The notes under the pieces: generated by a model | Databases searched by the model: none | Told to the model about the DNA's origin: nothing | The model's input: only the letters and a program-made list of their open reading frames with translations | Made by a program: the position numbers and the translations under genes | Part shown: positions 17,590-26,702 of the stretch, piece after piece | Layout of the letters: each line of letters opens with the position of its first letter | Numbering within the stretch: position 1 is the stretch's first letter | From: Alphaproteobacteria bacterium | GTDB taxonomy: Bacteria > Pseudomonadota > Alphaproteobacteria > Rhizobiales > Rhizobiaceae | Assembly (NCBI GenBank): GCA_018823835.1 | Contig: JAHJHT010000002.1 | Coordinates: 1,178,001 to 1,242,000, forward strand | Length of the DNA stretch: 64,000 nt | Reading direction: 5' to 3'

Positions 17590-18120
17590 ATGAGCGAGCC
17601 ATCGAGGGACGGTGCCAACACCATCAAGCTCGCGGAGCGCCGTGTCTTTACGCAATCCTTCAAGCCGCTCTACGACGAGGGCATGGGGCTGGTCGAGCAG
17701 GCGGCCGAGTATCTCGACGGCAAGGGCCGCCTTGAAGCCAAGAACCTTTCTCGCCTGGCCGCGACCCTCTATGCGGCCGAATCGATGCGGCTGACGACGC
17801 GCCTCATGCAGATTGCATCCTGGCTGTTGCTGCAGCGTGCCGCCAACTCTGGTGAAATGAGCCGCGACCAGGTCGCGGCCGAGAAATCCAAGGTACGGCT
17901 CGACACCGCATCGGCAAATGCAGAGGCCGCCGGCTGGGACGAGCTTCCCGGAGATTTCGTCGCTCTTGTGCGCCATTCGCTCAACCTGCAGTCGCTGGTG
18001 CGGCGGATGGATGACGAGATTTACGGCAAGAACGCCATGGCTTCGGACGGCTCCGCGCCGGCACCCAATCCGGTTTCCGATCAGATCAGCTTGCTCAACA
18101 CGGCCTTCGCGCGCGGCTGA
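17590..18120 (+). CDS. rcdA: RcdA-family protein (DUF1465), CtrA proteolysis adaptor
   Basis: 176-residue helical protein of Pfam DUF1465, the family of Caulobacter RcdA. With CpdR, RcdA delivers the master regulator CtrA to the ClpXP protease at the cell-cycle transition. Conserved features are the N-terminal FTQSFKPLYDEGMGLVE helix, the LAATLYAAESMRLTTRLMQI helix and the C-terminal SLVRRMDDEIYG stretch. A perfect CtrA-type box lies upstream, consistent with feedback control of CtrA degradation. It precedes ruvC on the same strand by 121 bases. Function is transferred from the family. Confidence 0.85.
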   Translation: MSEPSRDGANTIKLAERRVFTQSFKPLYDEGMGLVEQAAEYLDGKGRLEAKNLSRLAATLYAAESMRLTTRLMQIASWLLLQRAANSGEMSRDQVAAEKSKVRLDTASANAEAAGWDELPGDFVALVRHSLNLQSLVRRMDDEIYGKNAMASDGSAPAPNPVSDQISLLNTAFARG

Positions 18121-18241
18121 CACCTAGCAGGCGCACTTGCTGCACCGGTTATCCCCTGCCAGGTGATGCCGACAGCACGCTCTGTTGCCGGTTTGTTCAC
18201 ATTTCACTGGCATCGATTCGGCGGAAAGGTAGAGTTCCGCG

Positions 18242-18751
18242 ATGGATCACGCGATTCGCATCATCGGCATCGACCCCGGCCTCCGCAGGACCGGCTGGGG
18301 CATCGTCGAGACGCTCGGCAATTCGCTGCGCTTCGTGGCTGCCGGAACCGTCAAATCCGACGACAAGGCGCCGCTGGCGCTTCGCCTCTGCCAGATTCAC
18401 GACGGCCTGAGCGCGGTCATTCGGGCGCAGGTGCCGGCCGAGGCGGCCGTCGAGACGACCTTCGTCAACAAGGATGCGGTGGCGACGCTGAAGCTCGGCC
18501 AGGCGCGCGGCATCGCCATGCTGGTGCCGGCGCTTGCCGGTCTCGCGGTAGCGGAGTACGCGCCGAACGCGGTCAAGAAGACCGTCATCGGTGTCGGGCA
18601 TGGCGACAAGCGGCAGATCCACATTATGGTCAAGGTGCTGATGCCGAAGGCGGTTTTCGATTCGGAACACGCAGCCGACGCGCTGGCCATCGCGATCTGC
18701 CACGCGCATCACCGGCAGAGCCCAGCCGCCAGGCTGGCCGCCATGGCGTGA
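18242..18751 (+). CDS. ruvC: Holliday junction resolvase RuvC
   Basis: 169-residue endonuclease that cuts Holliday junctions symmetrically during recombination repair. It has the RNase H-like fold with catalytic Asp11 in [14 protein letters not shown], the Glu in [10 protein letters not shown] and the C-terminal acidic pair in [14 protein letters not shown]. It works with the RuvAB motor encoded directly downstream; the gap to ruvA is 13 bases, so they are cotranscribed. No LexA box was recognised upstream by eye. Confidence 0.98.
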   Translation: MDHAIRIIGIDPGLRRTGWGIVETLGNSLRFVAAGTVKSDDKAPLALRLCQIHDGLSAVIRAQVPAEAAVETTFVNKDAVATLKLGQARGIAMLVPALAGLAVAEYAPNAVKKTVIGVGHGDKRQIHIMVKVLMPKAVFDSEHAADALAIAICHAHHRQSPAARLAAMA

Positions 18752-18764
18752 GGAGCCAAGCGAC

Positions 18765-19385
18765 ATGATCGGCAAGCTGCGCGGCACGCTGGACGAGATC
18801 GGCGAGGACTACTGTACCGTCGATGTCGGTGGCGTCTTCTACGTCGCCTATTGCTCGGTACGGACGCTGGCCTCCCTGCCAGGGCCCGGCGAAGCTGTGA
18901 CGCTTTTCATAGAGACCTATGTGCGCGAGGACATGATCCGGCTCTACGGCTTCAAGACGTCGCTCGAGCGCGACTGGTTCAGGCTGCTGCAGAATAACGT
19001 TCCGGGTGTCGGCGCCAAGGTTGCCCTGGCGATCCTGTCGACACTTGCCCCGGCCGACCTGGCCAATGCGATCGCATTGCGTGACGTCGCAACGGTCAGC
19101 CGCGCGCCGGGCGTTGGCAAGAAGGTTGCCGAACGCATTGTCACGGAGCTGAAAAACAAGGCGCCGGCCTTCGCCGGATCGGCGTCGGGAACGATCGGGC
19201 TGAAGCAGGAACTGGGCGAGGGCGTGGCGCCAGCGCCGATCTCCGACGCGGTCTCGGCGCTGGTCAACCTTGGCTATTCGCGCGACATCGCCGCCAACGC
19301 TATTGCCGCTGCATTGAAGTCTGCCGGCGAGGATGCCGATTCCCCCAAGCTGATCCGTCTCGGTCTGAAGGAACTGGCGCGCTGA
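18765..19385 (+). CDS. ruvA: Holliday junction DNA helicase subunit RuvA
   Basis: 206-residue junction-binding subunit. It has an N-terminal OB-fold (residues about 1-63, starting MIGKLRGTL), two helix-hairpin-helix motifs ([13 protein letters not shown] and [13 protein letters not shown]) and a C-terminal domain that contacts RuvB (ALVNLGYS). It forms tetramers on four-way junctions and recruits the RuvB hexamers. It lies between ruvC and ruvB in the standard order. Confidence 0.98.
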   Translation: MIGKLRGTLDEIGEDYCTVDVGGVFYVAYCSVRTLASLPGPGEAVTLFIETYVREDMIRLYGFKTSLERDWFRLLQNNVPGVGAKVALAILSTLAPADLANAIALRDVATVSRAPGVGKKVAERIVTELKNKAPAFAGSASGTIGLKQELGEGVAPAPISDAVSALVNLGYSRDIAANAIAAALKSAGEDADSPKLIRLGLKELAR

Positions 19386-19428
19386 GCACCGCCTTGTCAC
19401 ACGAATCCCTGCATGCAAAGAGAGACCG

Positions 19429-20469
19429 ATGAGCCTCTCCCCCCGCATCATTACCCCCGAACTGCGCGGCGAGGATGCCGATGTCTCCCTGCGGCCACAA
19501 TCGCTCGACGACTTTGTCGGCCAGGCAGCCGCGCGCGCCAACCTCAAGGTCTTCATCGAAGCGGCCAAGGGGCGCGGCGAGGCGCTCGACCATGTCCTGT
19601 TCGTCGGTCCTCCCGGCCTCGGAAAGACGACGCTGGCGCAGATCATGGCCAAGGAACTGGGCGTCAATTTCCGCGCTACCTCTGGCCCGGTAATCGCCAA
19701 GGCCGGCGATCTCGCGGCCCTGCTCACCAATCTGGAGGAGCGGGACGTCCTGTTCATCGACGAGATCCACCGGCTGAACCCGGCGGTGGAGGAGATCCTC
19801 TACCCGGCCATGGAGGATTTCCAGCTCGACCTGATCATCGGCGAGGGGCCTGCTGCGCGGTCGGTCAAGATCGACCTTGCCAAGTTCACGCTGGTTGCCG
19901 CCACGACGCGTCTAGGCCTGCTGACCAATCCGTTGCGCGACCGTTTCGGCATTCCGGTGCGGCTCAACTTCTATTCGGTCGAGGAACTGGAGAAGATCGT
20001 GACACGCGGCGCCCGCGTTCTCGGCATGCCGCTTGGCGATGACGGCGCGCTGGAGATCGCGCGCCGGGCACGCGGCACGCCCCGCATCGCCGGCAGGCTG
20101 CTGCGGCGCGTGCGCGACTTCGCATCGGTCGCCGGTGTCGACCACGTCTCGCGCAAGGTTGCCGATGAGGCGCTGCTGCGGCTTGAGGTCGATGCGCTGG
20201 GGCTCGACCAGCTCGACCGCCGCTATCTGAGCATGATCGCCGGAAATTTCGGCGGTGGGCCGGTTGGCATCGAGACGATCGCGGCGGGCCTTTCCGAGCC
20301 ACGCGACGCCATCGAGGACATCATCGAGCCCTTCCTCATCCAGCAAGGCTTCATCCAGCGCACGCCGCGCGGCCGGGTGCTGACGGCAAACGCCTGGAAA
20401 CATCTCGGCCTCGACGCGCCGGCAGATCTTGCCCAGCAGCAGATCAACCTGTTCCAGGAAGAGGACTAG
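19429..20469 (+). CDS. ruvB: Holliday junction DNA helicase subunit RuvB
   Basis: 346-residue AAA+ motor that drives branch migration with RuvA. Walker A GPPGLGKT is at residues 60-67, Walker B DEIH at 111-114 and a sensor region with [18 protein letters not shown] follows. The C-terminal winged-helix domain ends with the conserved QxGxIxRTPRGR stretch. It follows ruvA by 43 bases and is followed after four bases by ybgC, which links the recombination genes to the Tol-Pal operon. Confidence 0.98.
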   Translation: MSLSPRIITPELRGEDADVSLRPQSLDDFVGQAAARANLKVFIEAAKGRGEALDHVLFVGPPGLGKTTLAQIMAKELGVNFRATSGPVIAKAGDLAALLTNLEERDVLFIDEIHRLNPAVEEILYPAMEDFQLDLIIGEGPAARSVKIDLAKFTLVAATTRLGLLTNPLRDRFGIPVRLNFYSVEELEKIVTRGARVLGMPLGDDGALEIARRARGTPRIAGRLLRRVRDFASVAGVDHVSRKVADEALLRLEVDALGLDQLDRRYLSMIAGNFGGGPVGIETIAAGLSEPRDAIEDIIEPFLIQQGFIQRTPRGRVLTANAWKHLGLDAPADLAQQQINLFQEED

Positions 20470-20473
20470 CTGC

Positions 20474-20944
20474 ATGGCCGACGCCGCCGATCCATTGGCA
20501 GCCGGGCTGTCGGGCGCCCTGACCCCTTTCGGCCACCGGCTGATGGCGCGCGTCTACTACGCCGATACGGATTTCTCAGGCGTCGTCTATCACGCGCGCT
20601 ACCTTGAATTCTTCGAGCGCGGGCGCTCGGATTTCCTGAGGCTGGCTGGCGTGCATCACGCTGAACTGGCCGGCGGCAGCCGTGGCGAGAAGATCGTCTG
20701 GATCGTGCGGCGCATGGAGATCGACTTCGTCCGGTCGGCGCGCATGGACGACATCCTGACGATCGATACGCGGACCGAGAAGATTTCGGGCGCCCGCATC
20801 ACCATGGCCCAGGAGCTGAAGCGCGGCGATGAGGTCCTGGTGACGGCGCGCGTCGAGGCAGCCATCATCGGCGAACAGGGTCGCCCGCAGCGTTTTCCAA
20901 AGGAATGGATCGCCGCCTTCATGCCCCGCGAATCCGGGGCCTGA
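20474..20944 (+). CDS. ybgC: Tol-Pal-associated acyl-CoA thioesterase YbgC
   Basis: 156-residue hotdog-fold thioesterase from the ATG at 20474, four bases after ruvB. The catalytic segment DTDFSGVVYH (31-40) followed by ARYLEFFERGRSDFLR is diagnostic of YbgC. It hydrolyses acyl-CoA thioesters at the inner membrane and is commonly the first gene of tol-pal operons. An in-frame start upstream at 20429 lies inside ruvB and was rejected. Confidence 0.95.
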   Translation: MADAADPLAAGLSGALTPFGHRLMARVYYADTDFSGVVYHARYLEFFERGRSDFLRLAGVHHAELAGGSRGEKIVWIVRRMEIDFVRSARMDDILTIDTRTEKISGARITMAQELKRGDEVLVTARVEAAIIGEQGRPQRFPKEWIAAFMPRESGA

Positions 20945-20965
20945 CGCAGTTCGGCGTCACAAATC

Positions 20966-20981
20966 CTAACTCATCATTAAC
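20966..20981. promoter_or_regulatory. Near-consensus CtrA-type site upstream of tolQ
   Basis: CTAA at 20966-20969, seven bases, then TTAAC at 20977-20981. It has one mismatch to TTAA-N7-TTAAC. It lies just after the ybgC stop and about 190 bases before tolQ, in a 228-base gap that should hold the tolQ promoter. Confidence 0.4.
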
Positions 20982-21172
20982 CATAACGGTCCATGAAGAA
21001 GTTGGTGAGATTTGTCGGCGTTCCAGCGCCTTCGTTTCACCAATATTTGCCCCGAAAAGGCCGCAACCGGGCATTTTCGGGCGACTTCCGGACGCTTCCC
21101 GCTGCCGGACCTTACGGAATTCGCGCTAGGGGCCAGCCGAGAGCCACGCCCAGTATCTTTTAAGGACCTCGC

Positions 21173-21883
21173 ATGGAAAACCTTCCTCTCGCCGAGCCCG
21201 GCGTTCAACTGTCGATCTGGGCGCTGTTCGCCCAAGCCGGCTGGGTCGTCAAACTGGTGATGATCGGCCTGCTCTGTGCATCGATCTGGACCTGGGCCAT
21301 CGTCGTCGACAAGCTCATCGCCTATGCGCGCATGCGCTCGTCGCTCAATCGCTTCGAACAGACCTTCTGGTCCGGGCAGTCGCTCGAGGAACTCTACAAG
21401 ACGCTGTCGGAGCGCAAGACCAGCGGCATGGGCTCGATATTCGTCGCCGCCATGCGCGAATGGAAGAAGAGCTTCGAGAAGGGCGCCAAGTCGCCGCTCG
21501 GCCTGCAGACCCGCATAGACAAGGCGATGGACCTTGCCCTGACACGCGAAATGGAACGCCTCGAGGGACGTCTCGGCTTCCTCGCCACCATCGGCTCGGC
21601 GGCCCCGTTCATCGGCCTGTTCGGCACGGTGGTCGGCATCATGACCTCCTTCCAGGCCATCGCCGGTTCGAAATCGACCAACCTCGCCGTCGTGGCCCCC
21701 GGCATCGCCGAAGCGCTTCTCGCCACCGCGATCGGCCTGCTGGCGGCCATTCCTGCGGTCATCGCCTACAACAAGCTGTCGTCCGACGCTGGCAAGATCG
21801 GCATGCGCATGGAGGGCTTCGCTGACGAGTTCTCCGCCATACTCTCGCGCCAAATCGATGAAAAAGTCGCGCAGAAGGCTTGA
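21173..21883 (+). CDS. tolQ: Tol-Pal inner-membrane channel protein TolQ
   Basis: 236-residue protein of the MotA/TolQ/ExbB family. It has an N-terminal helix (VVKLVMIGLLCASIWTWAIV), a large cytoplasmic loop and two more helices (LATIGSAAPFIGLFGTVVGIM and EALLATAIGLLAAIPAVIAY). With TolR it converts proton-motive force to energise TolA and stabilise the outer membrane during division. The start has AAGGA upstream. It is followed after nine bases by tolR. Confidence 0.97.
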   Translation: MENLPLAEPGVQLSIWALFAQAGWVVKLVMIGLLCASIWTWAIVVDKLIAYARMRSSLNRFEQTFWSGQSLEELYKTLSERKTSGMGSIFVAAMREWKKSFEKGAKSPLGLQTRIDKAMDLALTREMERLEGRLGFLATIGSAAPFIGLFGTVVGIMTSFQAIAGSKSTNLAVVAPGIAEALLATAIGLLAAIPAVIAYNKLSSDAGKIGMRMEGFADEFSAILSRQIDEKVAQKA

Positions 21884-21892
21884 GGAACAACC

Positions 21893-22348
21893 ATGGGAAT
21901 GTCGCTAGGGACGGCAGGACGGGGTGGGCGCGGCCACAGGCGCCGCGGACGCCATCACGGCCTGATCTCCGAAATCAACGTCACGCCCTTCGTCGACGTG
22001 ATGCTGGTGCTCCTGATCATCTTCATGGTCGCGGCGCCGCTGCTTACCGTCGGCGTGCCGATCGACCTGCCAGAGACCCAGGCCAACGCGCTGAACTCGG
22101 AAACGCAGCCGATCACCATCTCGATCAACGAGGCGGGACAGATCTACCTGCAGGAGACCGAGATTCCGCTCGACGAGGTCGTGGCCAAGCTGACCGCTAT
22201 CGCGGCGGCCGGCTACGAGGAGCGCATCTATGTGCGCGGCGACAAGACGGCTGACTACGGCACGGTGATGCAGGTCATGGCGCGCATATCGGCGGCGGGC
22301 TTCCGCAACATCGGGCTGGTGACCCTGCAGGAACAGAGCGACCGATAG
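21893..22348 (+). CDS. tolR: Tol-Pal protein TolR
   Basis: 151-residue ExbD/TolR-family protein. After a basic glycine/arginine-rich cytoplasmic tail, the single membrane helix begins with ISEINVTPFVDVMLVLLIIF. The Asp in that stretch is the proton-binding residue of the family. The periplasmic domain follows (DKTADYGTVMQVMARI). It partners TolQ to form the stator. A GAGGAA ribosome-binding site lies at the end of tolQ. Confidence 0.97.
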   Translation: MGMSLGTAGRGGRGHRRRGRHHGLISEINVTPFVDVMLVLLIIFMVAAPLLTVGVPIDLPETQANALNSETQPITISINEAGQIYLQETEIPLDEVVAKLTAIAAAGYEERIYVRGDKTADYGTVMQVMARISAAGFRNIGLVTLQEQSDR

Positions 22349-22351
22349 GGA

Positions 22352-23413
22352 ATGAAAGCTGGGCTGACGACATCGCTGGTATTGCACGCGACGCTGCTTG
22401 GCTTCGGGCTGTTTTCGCTGTCGGCTCCGCGCGCCTTCGAAGTCGCAGACGTCGAGTCACTGCCGGTCGACATCATCCCCGTGGAATCGATCACCCAGAT
22501 CCAGCAAGGCGACAAGAAGGCGACGGTCAACGAAAAGCCGGCACCGGTCCCGACCAAGCGGCCGGACACCGTGCCCGACGCCGAAAAGGTCGGCGAGGCG
22601 ATGGTCGACACCGACAAGAAGCCGACGCCCGAGGAACGGCCGAAGCCGGTAGAGGCGGCCGCTGTTCCGGCACCGTCTCCAAAACCCGAGCCCAAGCCTG
22701 TCGAAGAAGCCAAGCCTGAGCCGGTCAAGCAGCCGGAACCGACGCCCGCCGCGGTGCCGGCGACCGAGGTGACGCCCGAGCCGCAGCCCAAGGAAGAGGT
22801 CAAGCCCGACCCGGTCACCGAGGCAATCGCTGCCGCCGATACAGGCGCCGAGCCGATCGAGTTGCCGACCGAGGCGCCGGCCCCCGAAGCCAAGCCGCAG
22901 CCACCAAAGGCGCAGACCGCAAAGGCCCCTGACCGCAAGGATGCCGAGAAGCCGGTCAAGCAGGCTGCGTCCAAGCCGAAGTCCGACGAGAAGGAATTCG
23001 ACGCCGACGAGGTCGCCGCGCTTCTCAACAAGCAGAAGCCGTCCGGCGGCGGCGCCAAGCGCTCCACCGAGACGGCCTCGCTGGGCGGCGACAAGACCAC
23101 GGGTGGCTCGAAGCTCTCGCAGAGCGAGATGGACGCGCTTCGCGGCCAGGTGCAGCGCTGCTGGAACATTCCTGCGGGTGCCGCGGATGCCGGGAACCTT
23201 CGCGTCTCGGTGAAGTTCAAGCTGGACCGCAACGGTTCGCTGGATGGCAGCCCCGAAATCATCAGCGGCGGCGGGTCCGCCGGAGTCGAGCGCGCTGCTG
23301 CCGAGGCCGCGCGCCGTGCCGTCGCTCGCTGTGCACCTTACAATCTCCCCGCCGACAAGTACGACGCCTGGGCGGACGTCATTGTCAATTTCGATCCGAG
23401 CGAGATGTTCTAG
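22352..23413 (+). CDS. tolA: Cell-envelope integrity protein TolA
   Basis: 353 residues. One membrane helix near residues 6-26 (SLVLHATLLGFGLFSLS) contains the Ser and His typical of TolA/TonB anchors. A long Pro/Lys/Glu/Ala-rich region spans about residues 45-240 and is expected to cross the periplasm. The C-terminal domain (MDALRGQVQRCWNIPAGA, AVARCAPYNLP) binds Pal/TolB. It starts three bases after tolR. The low-complexity middle also produces open frames on the other strand, which are shadows. Confidence 0.95.
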   Translation: MKAGLTTSLVLHATLLGFGLFSLSAPRAFEVADVESLPVDIIPVESITQIQQGDKKATVNEKPAPVPTKRPDTVPDAEKVGEAMVDTDKKPTPEERPKPVEAAAVPAPSPKPEPKPVEEAKPEPVKQPEPTPAAVPATEVTPEPQPKEEVKPDPVTEAIAAADTGAEPIELPTEAPAPEAKPQPPKAQTAKAPDRKDAEKPVKQAASKPKSDEKEFDADEVAALLNKQKPSGGGAKRSTETASLGGDKTTGGSKLSQSEMDALRGQVQRCWNIPAGAADAGNLRVSVKFKLDRNGSLDGSPEIISGGGSAGVERAAAEAARRAVARCAPYNLPADKYDAWADVIVNFDPSEMF

Positions 23414-23451
23414 ACGTCCGTTTGCCGATCAGTCCCCGAGAGGTTTTGTGA

Positions 23452-24768
23452 ATGAAGATTCTGCTCCGAACGATTCTGCTGGCTGGCGCCATCGCTGCCG
23501 GGATGAATGCTGTGGCGACCCTGCCCGCCCGCGCGCTGGTCGAGATCGACGTCAACAAGGGCAATGTCGAGCCGTTGCCGGTTGCCGTCACCGATTTCCT
23601 GTCGAGTGACGGGCTCGGCGCCGAGATCACGGGCATCATCTCGGCCGACCTCAAGCGCTCCGGCCTATTCGCGCCGATCGACAAGGGCGCCTTCATCGAG
23701 AAGATTTCCAATCCCGACGCCGCCCCACGGTTCGAGGACTGGAGGGTGATCAACGCGCAGGCACTTGTCACCGGCCGTGTCACGCAGGAGGCGGACGGCA
23801 GGCTGCGGGCCGAGTTCCGGCTCTGGGACACTTTCGCCGGCGAGCAGCTGGTGGGCGAGCAGTTCTTTGCCAACAAGGCCAATTCCCGTCGTGTCGCGCA
23901 TATCATCGCCGATTCCATCTACGAGCGGCTGACTGGCGAGAAGGGATATTTTGACACGCGCGTGGTGTTCATCGACGAATCCGGGCCCAAGAACCAGCGC
24001 AAGAAGCGCCTGGCCATCATGGACCAGGATGGCGCCGGCGTGCGCTATCTCTCGGACGGCAGTTCGCTTGCCCTGACGCCACGGTTCTCGCCGAGCCGGC
24101 AGGAAATAACCTACATGTCGTATGAGAGCGGCCAGCCGCGGGTCTACCTGCTGCAGATCGAAACCGGGCAGCGCGAGCTTGTCGGCAATTTTCCGGGCAT
24201 GACCTTCGCACCCCGCTTTTCGCCGGACGGCCAGAAGGTCATCATGAGCCTGCTGCGCGACGACGGCAATTCGAACGTCTTCGCCATGGACCTGAGAAGC
24301 CGGACCACCACGCGGCTGACGAATTCCAACTCCATCGATACGTCGCCTTCCTATTCGCCGGACGGCGGACAGGTGGTTTTCACGTCCGACCGCGGCGGCC
24401 AGCCGCAGATCTACGTGATGGGTGCCGACGGCTCGAACCAGACGCGAATCTCCTTCGGCGGCGGCAGCTATTCGACGCCGGTATGGTCGCCGCGCGGCGA
24501 CCTTATCGCCTTCACCAAGCAGACCGGCGGCGAGTTCCAGATCGGCGTGATGAAGACGGATGGTTCGGGCGAACGCATCCTGTCCTCCGGGTTCCAGCAG
24601 GAGGGCCCGACATGGGCGCCCAACGGCCGCGTCATCATGTTCTTCAGAGAGGCCGCCGGTTCGGGCGGACCGCGCCTCTATTCGATCGACCTGACGGGAC
24701 GAAACGAACAGGCTATTCCGACCGCAAATTTCGCTTCGGATCCGGCCTGGTCGCCGCTTCTCGAATAG
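23452..24768 (+). CDS. tolB: Tol-Pal translocation protein TolB
   Basis: 438-residue periplasmic protein with a signal peptide of about 28 residues (hydrophobic segment then ARA). The N-terminal domain is followed by a six-bladed beta-propeller with repeated [24 protein letters not shown] and [10 protein letters not shown] segments. It docks with Pal and TolA at the outer membrane. It is the fourth tol gene of the operon and begins 38 bases after tolA. Confidence 0.97.
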   Translation: MKILLRTILLAGAIAAGMNAVATLPARALVEIDVNKGNVEPLPVAVTDFLSSDGLGAEITGIISADLKRSGLFAPIDKGAFIEKISNPDAAPRFEDWRVINAQALVTGRVTQEADGRLRAEFRLWDTFAGEQLVGEQFFANKANSRRVAHIIADSIYERLTGEKGYFDTRVVFIDESGPKNQRKKRLAIMDQDGAGVRYLSDGSSLALTPRFSPSRQEITYMSYESGQPRVYLLQIETGQRELVGNFPGMTFAPRFSPDGQKVIMSLLRDDGNSNVFAMDLRSRTTTRLTNSNSIDTSPSYSPDGGQVVFTSDRGGQPQIYVMGADGSNQTRISFGGGSYSTPVWSPRGDLIAFTKQTGGEFQIGVMKTDGSGERILSSGFQQEGPTWAPNGRVIMFFREAAGSGGPRLYSIDLTGRNEQAIPTANFASDPAWSPLLE

Positions 24769-24981
24769 GTACAATCTTAACCATCCCAGTCCCGGTCATC
24801 ACAGCGCCGCGTTTCCGCCCTATTTCCGCCAACGCGCGGCGAGCATTGTAAAACCCGGGTTTGACCTGCCACGGACGGGCGGCAGGCACGAAATGTTAAC
24901 CATGTTCGTTGAGCGCCGATTAACCCAAACGTGGTTACTGGTGGATCAACGAAATTACTCGAATGCGAAGGAGAGGCCGGC

Positions 24982-25482
24982 ATGCGCGGCATCGCAGCAC
25001 TCATAAGAAATCCCCTCATGATAGCGCTGGTCATGGGCCTCGCAATCGCGGGGTGCGCAAACAAGAAGACCCCCAACAGTGCCGCCGACCTCGGGCTGGG
25101 CGGCGCGGCGACGCCGGGCTCGTCCCAGGACTTCACGGTCAATGTCGGCGACCGCATCTTCTTCGACACCGACAGCTCGGTAATCCGTGCCGATGCGCAG
25201 GGCATCCTGAGCCGCCAGGCTCAGTGGCTGAACCAGTACAAGCAGTACGGGATCGTCATCGAGGGTCACGCCGACGAGCGCGGCACCCGCGAGTACAACC
25301 TGGCACTGGGCGCGCGCCGCGCAGCAGCAACGCGCGACTACCTCGTTGCCCGCGGTGTTTCGGCCAACCGGCTGAAGACGATCTCCTATGGCAAGGAGCG
25401 GCCTGTCGCGGTCTGTGACGACATCTCCTGCTGGTCGCAGAACCGCCGTGCCGTGACGGCGCTGAACGGCGCCGGCAGCTGA
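24982..25482 (+). CDS. pal: Peptidoglycan-associated lipoprotein Pal
   Basis: 166-residue outer-membrane lipoprotein from the ATG at 24982 with an AAGGAG ribosome-binding site. The lipobox IAGC places the acylated Cys at residue 25. The OmpA-like C-terminal domain (FDTDSSVIRADAQ, GHADERGTREYNLALGARRA) binds diaminopimelate-containing peptidoglycan. It has its own 213-base upstream region with two TTAACC half-sites (24896 and 24920), so it may also be transcribed apart from tolB. A terminator follows. Confidence 0.97.
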   Translation: MRGIAALIRNPLMIALVMGLAIAGCANKKTPNSAADLGLGGAATPGSSQDFTVNVGDRIFFDTDSSVIRADAQGILSRQAQWLNQYKQYGIVIEGHADERGTREYNLALGARRAAATRDYLVARGVSANRLKTISYGKERPVAVCDDISCWSQNRRAVTALNGAGS

Positions 25483-25507
25483 GGCTGAATGGCCACATTC
25501 AATGCGG

Positions 25508-25531
25508 AAAGGCGGCCAATTGGCCGCCTTT
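25508..25531 (+). terminator. Intrinsic terminator after pal
   Basis: GGCGGCC-AATT-GGCCGCC at 25511-25528, flanked by AAA and TTT. The symmetric flanks suggest it could work on either strand. Confidence 0.75.
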
Positions 25532-25640
25532 CTGCCGTTTGCAGAGTTGAAAACAAAATTTGGCCGAAGTCTGCCGTGCTGATAAAAGGACGTTCATCTG
25601 CGCGACCGCGCACCGTAAGACCTTCCCGTGTGAGAAGCCC

Positions 25641-26702
25641 ATGCCCAATCGAACGATCCTGAGCACCATGCTCGCAATCATGCTCCTGTCCGGAACGGCA
25701 GCCTCGGCCGCCGCTCAGTCGGACGGTGGCCTTTCACTGCCGAAGATCGGCCTGCCGAAGCTGTTCGGCAATTCCAGCTCGGAGCCACCTGCCCGCAGCG
25801 TTCAGATGGCGCAGGCCAGCGACCCGCGCATCACCGCGCTCGAGGAGCAGATCCGCTCGCTCGCCGGCACGGTGGAAGAGCTGAACTTCCAGATCCTGCA
25901 AATGCAGGAGCAGATGCGCAAGATGCAGGAAGATAACGAGTTCCGGTTCCAGGAACTCGAGGGCAAGAAGACCGACGCGGGTGTGGCGGGCGACAACCGC
26001 GTCGCCGAAGCCGCGCCGTCCGACGTTGCGCCGCGGCCGGAAGTGGAGGCTGCGCCGGGCAACGTGCCTTCGGTCGATGAGATCATCATCGACGAAGACG
26101 GCCAGACCGCCGGCACGACGGGTGGGTCTGGAGAACCTCCGCGTACCTTTGGGACGATCACCTTCGACGAAAAGGGCAATGTGACCGGCGGCAGCGTCGG
26201 AGATCAGATCGCAGAGGCACCCGCCGAGCAGTCGGTGCCGCTCGAAGCACCGAGCGCGCCTGCCGACCAGGAGGCATCGAAACCGGACCGGACCGTGGTC
26301 GCCGCACTCCCGACGACGGACGACCCGGACGAGCTCTACCGCAACTCCTACGAATTCATCCTTTCGGGCGACTACGGCACGGCCGAGGCCGGCTTCCGTA
26401 ATCACATCGAGCGCTTTCCAAACGACCAGAAGGCCGCCGATGCGCGCTTCTGGCTTGGGGAATCGCTGCTCGGCCAGAAAAAGTACCGAGACGCCGCCGA
26501 GATTTTCCTTGCCGCAAACAAGGAGTTTCCGTCGGCCAAGAAGGCTCCGGAGATGCTGCTGAAGCTCGGTGTTTCGCTCGCCGGACTCGACCAGCGTGAC
26601 GTGGCCTGCGCAACCTTCTCCGAAATCGGCAAGCGCTATCCGGGCATCAGCGCGCCGCTCAAGGACCGCGTCAAACAGGAACAGGCCCTCGCCGCGTGCT
26701 GA
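25641..26702 (+). CDS. cpoB: Cell division coordinator CpoB (YbgF)
   Basis: 353-residue periplasmic protein from the ATG at 25641. A signal peptide ends near ASAAAQ. A short coiled coil rich in Gln and Glu follows at about residues 60-110 (LEEQIRSLAGTVEELNFQIL). After an acidic low-complexity linker, the C-terminal TPR domain begins around DELYRNSYEFILSGDYGTAE. CpoB couples Tol-Pal constriction to peptidoglycan synthesis in enterobacteria. It overlaps tilS by seven bases. Confidence 0.93.
   Translation: MPNRTILSTMLAIMLLSGTAASAAAQSDGGLSLPKIGLPKLFGNSSSEPPARSVQMAQASDPRITALEEQIRSLAGTVEELNFQILQMQEQMRKMQEDNEFRFQELEGKKTDAGVAGDNRVAEAAPSDVAPRPEVEAAPGNVPSVDEIIIDEDGQTAGTTGGSGEPPRTFGTITFDEKGNVTGGSVGDQIAEAPAEQSVPLEAPSAPADQEASKPDRTVVAALPTTDDPDELYRNSYEFILSGDYGTAEAGFRNHIERFPNDQKAADARFWLGESLLGQKKYRDAAEIFLAANKEFPSAKKAPEMLLKLGVSLAGLDQRDVACATFSEIGKRYPGISAPLKDRVKQEQALAAC

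Noticed and set aside
22500-23050. Open frames on the minus strand over the tolA middle region
   Set aside because: They arise from the low-complexity Lys/Pro/Glu codons of tolA and have no domain.
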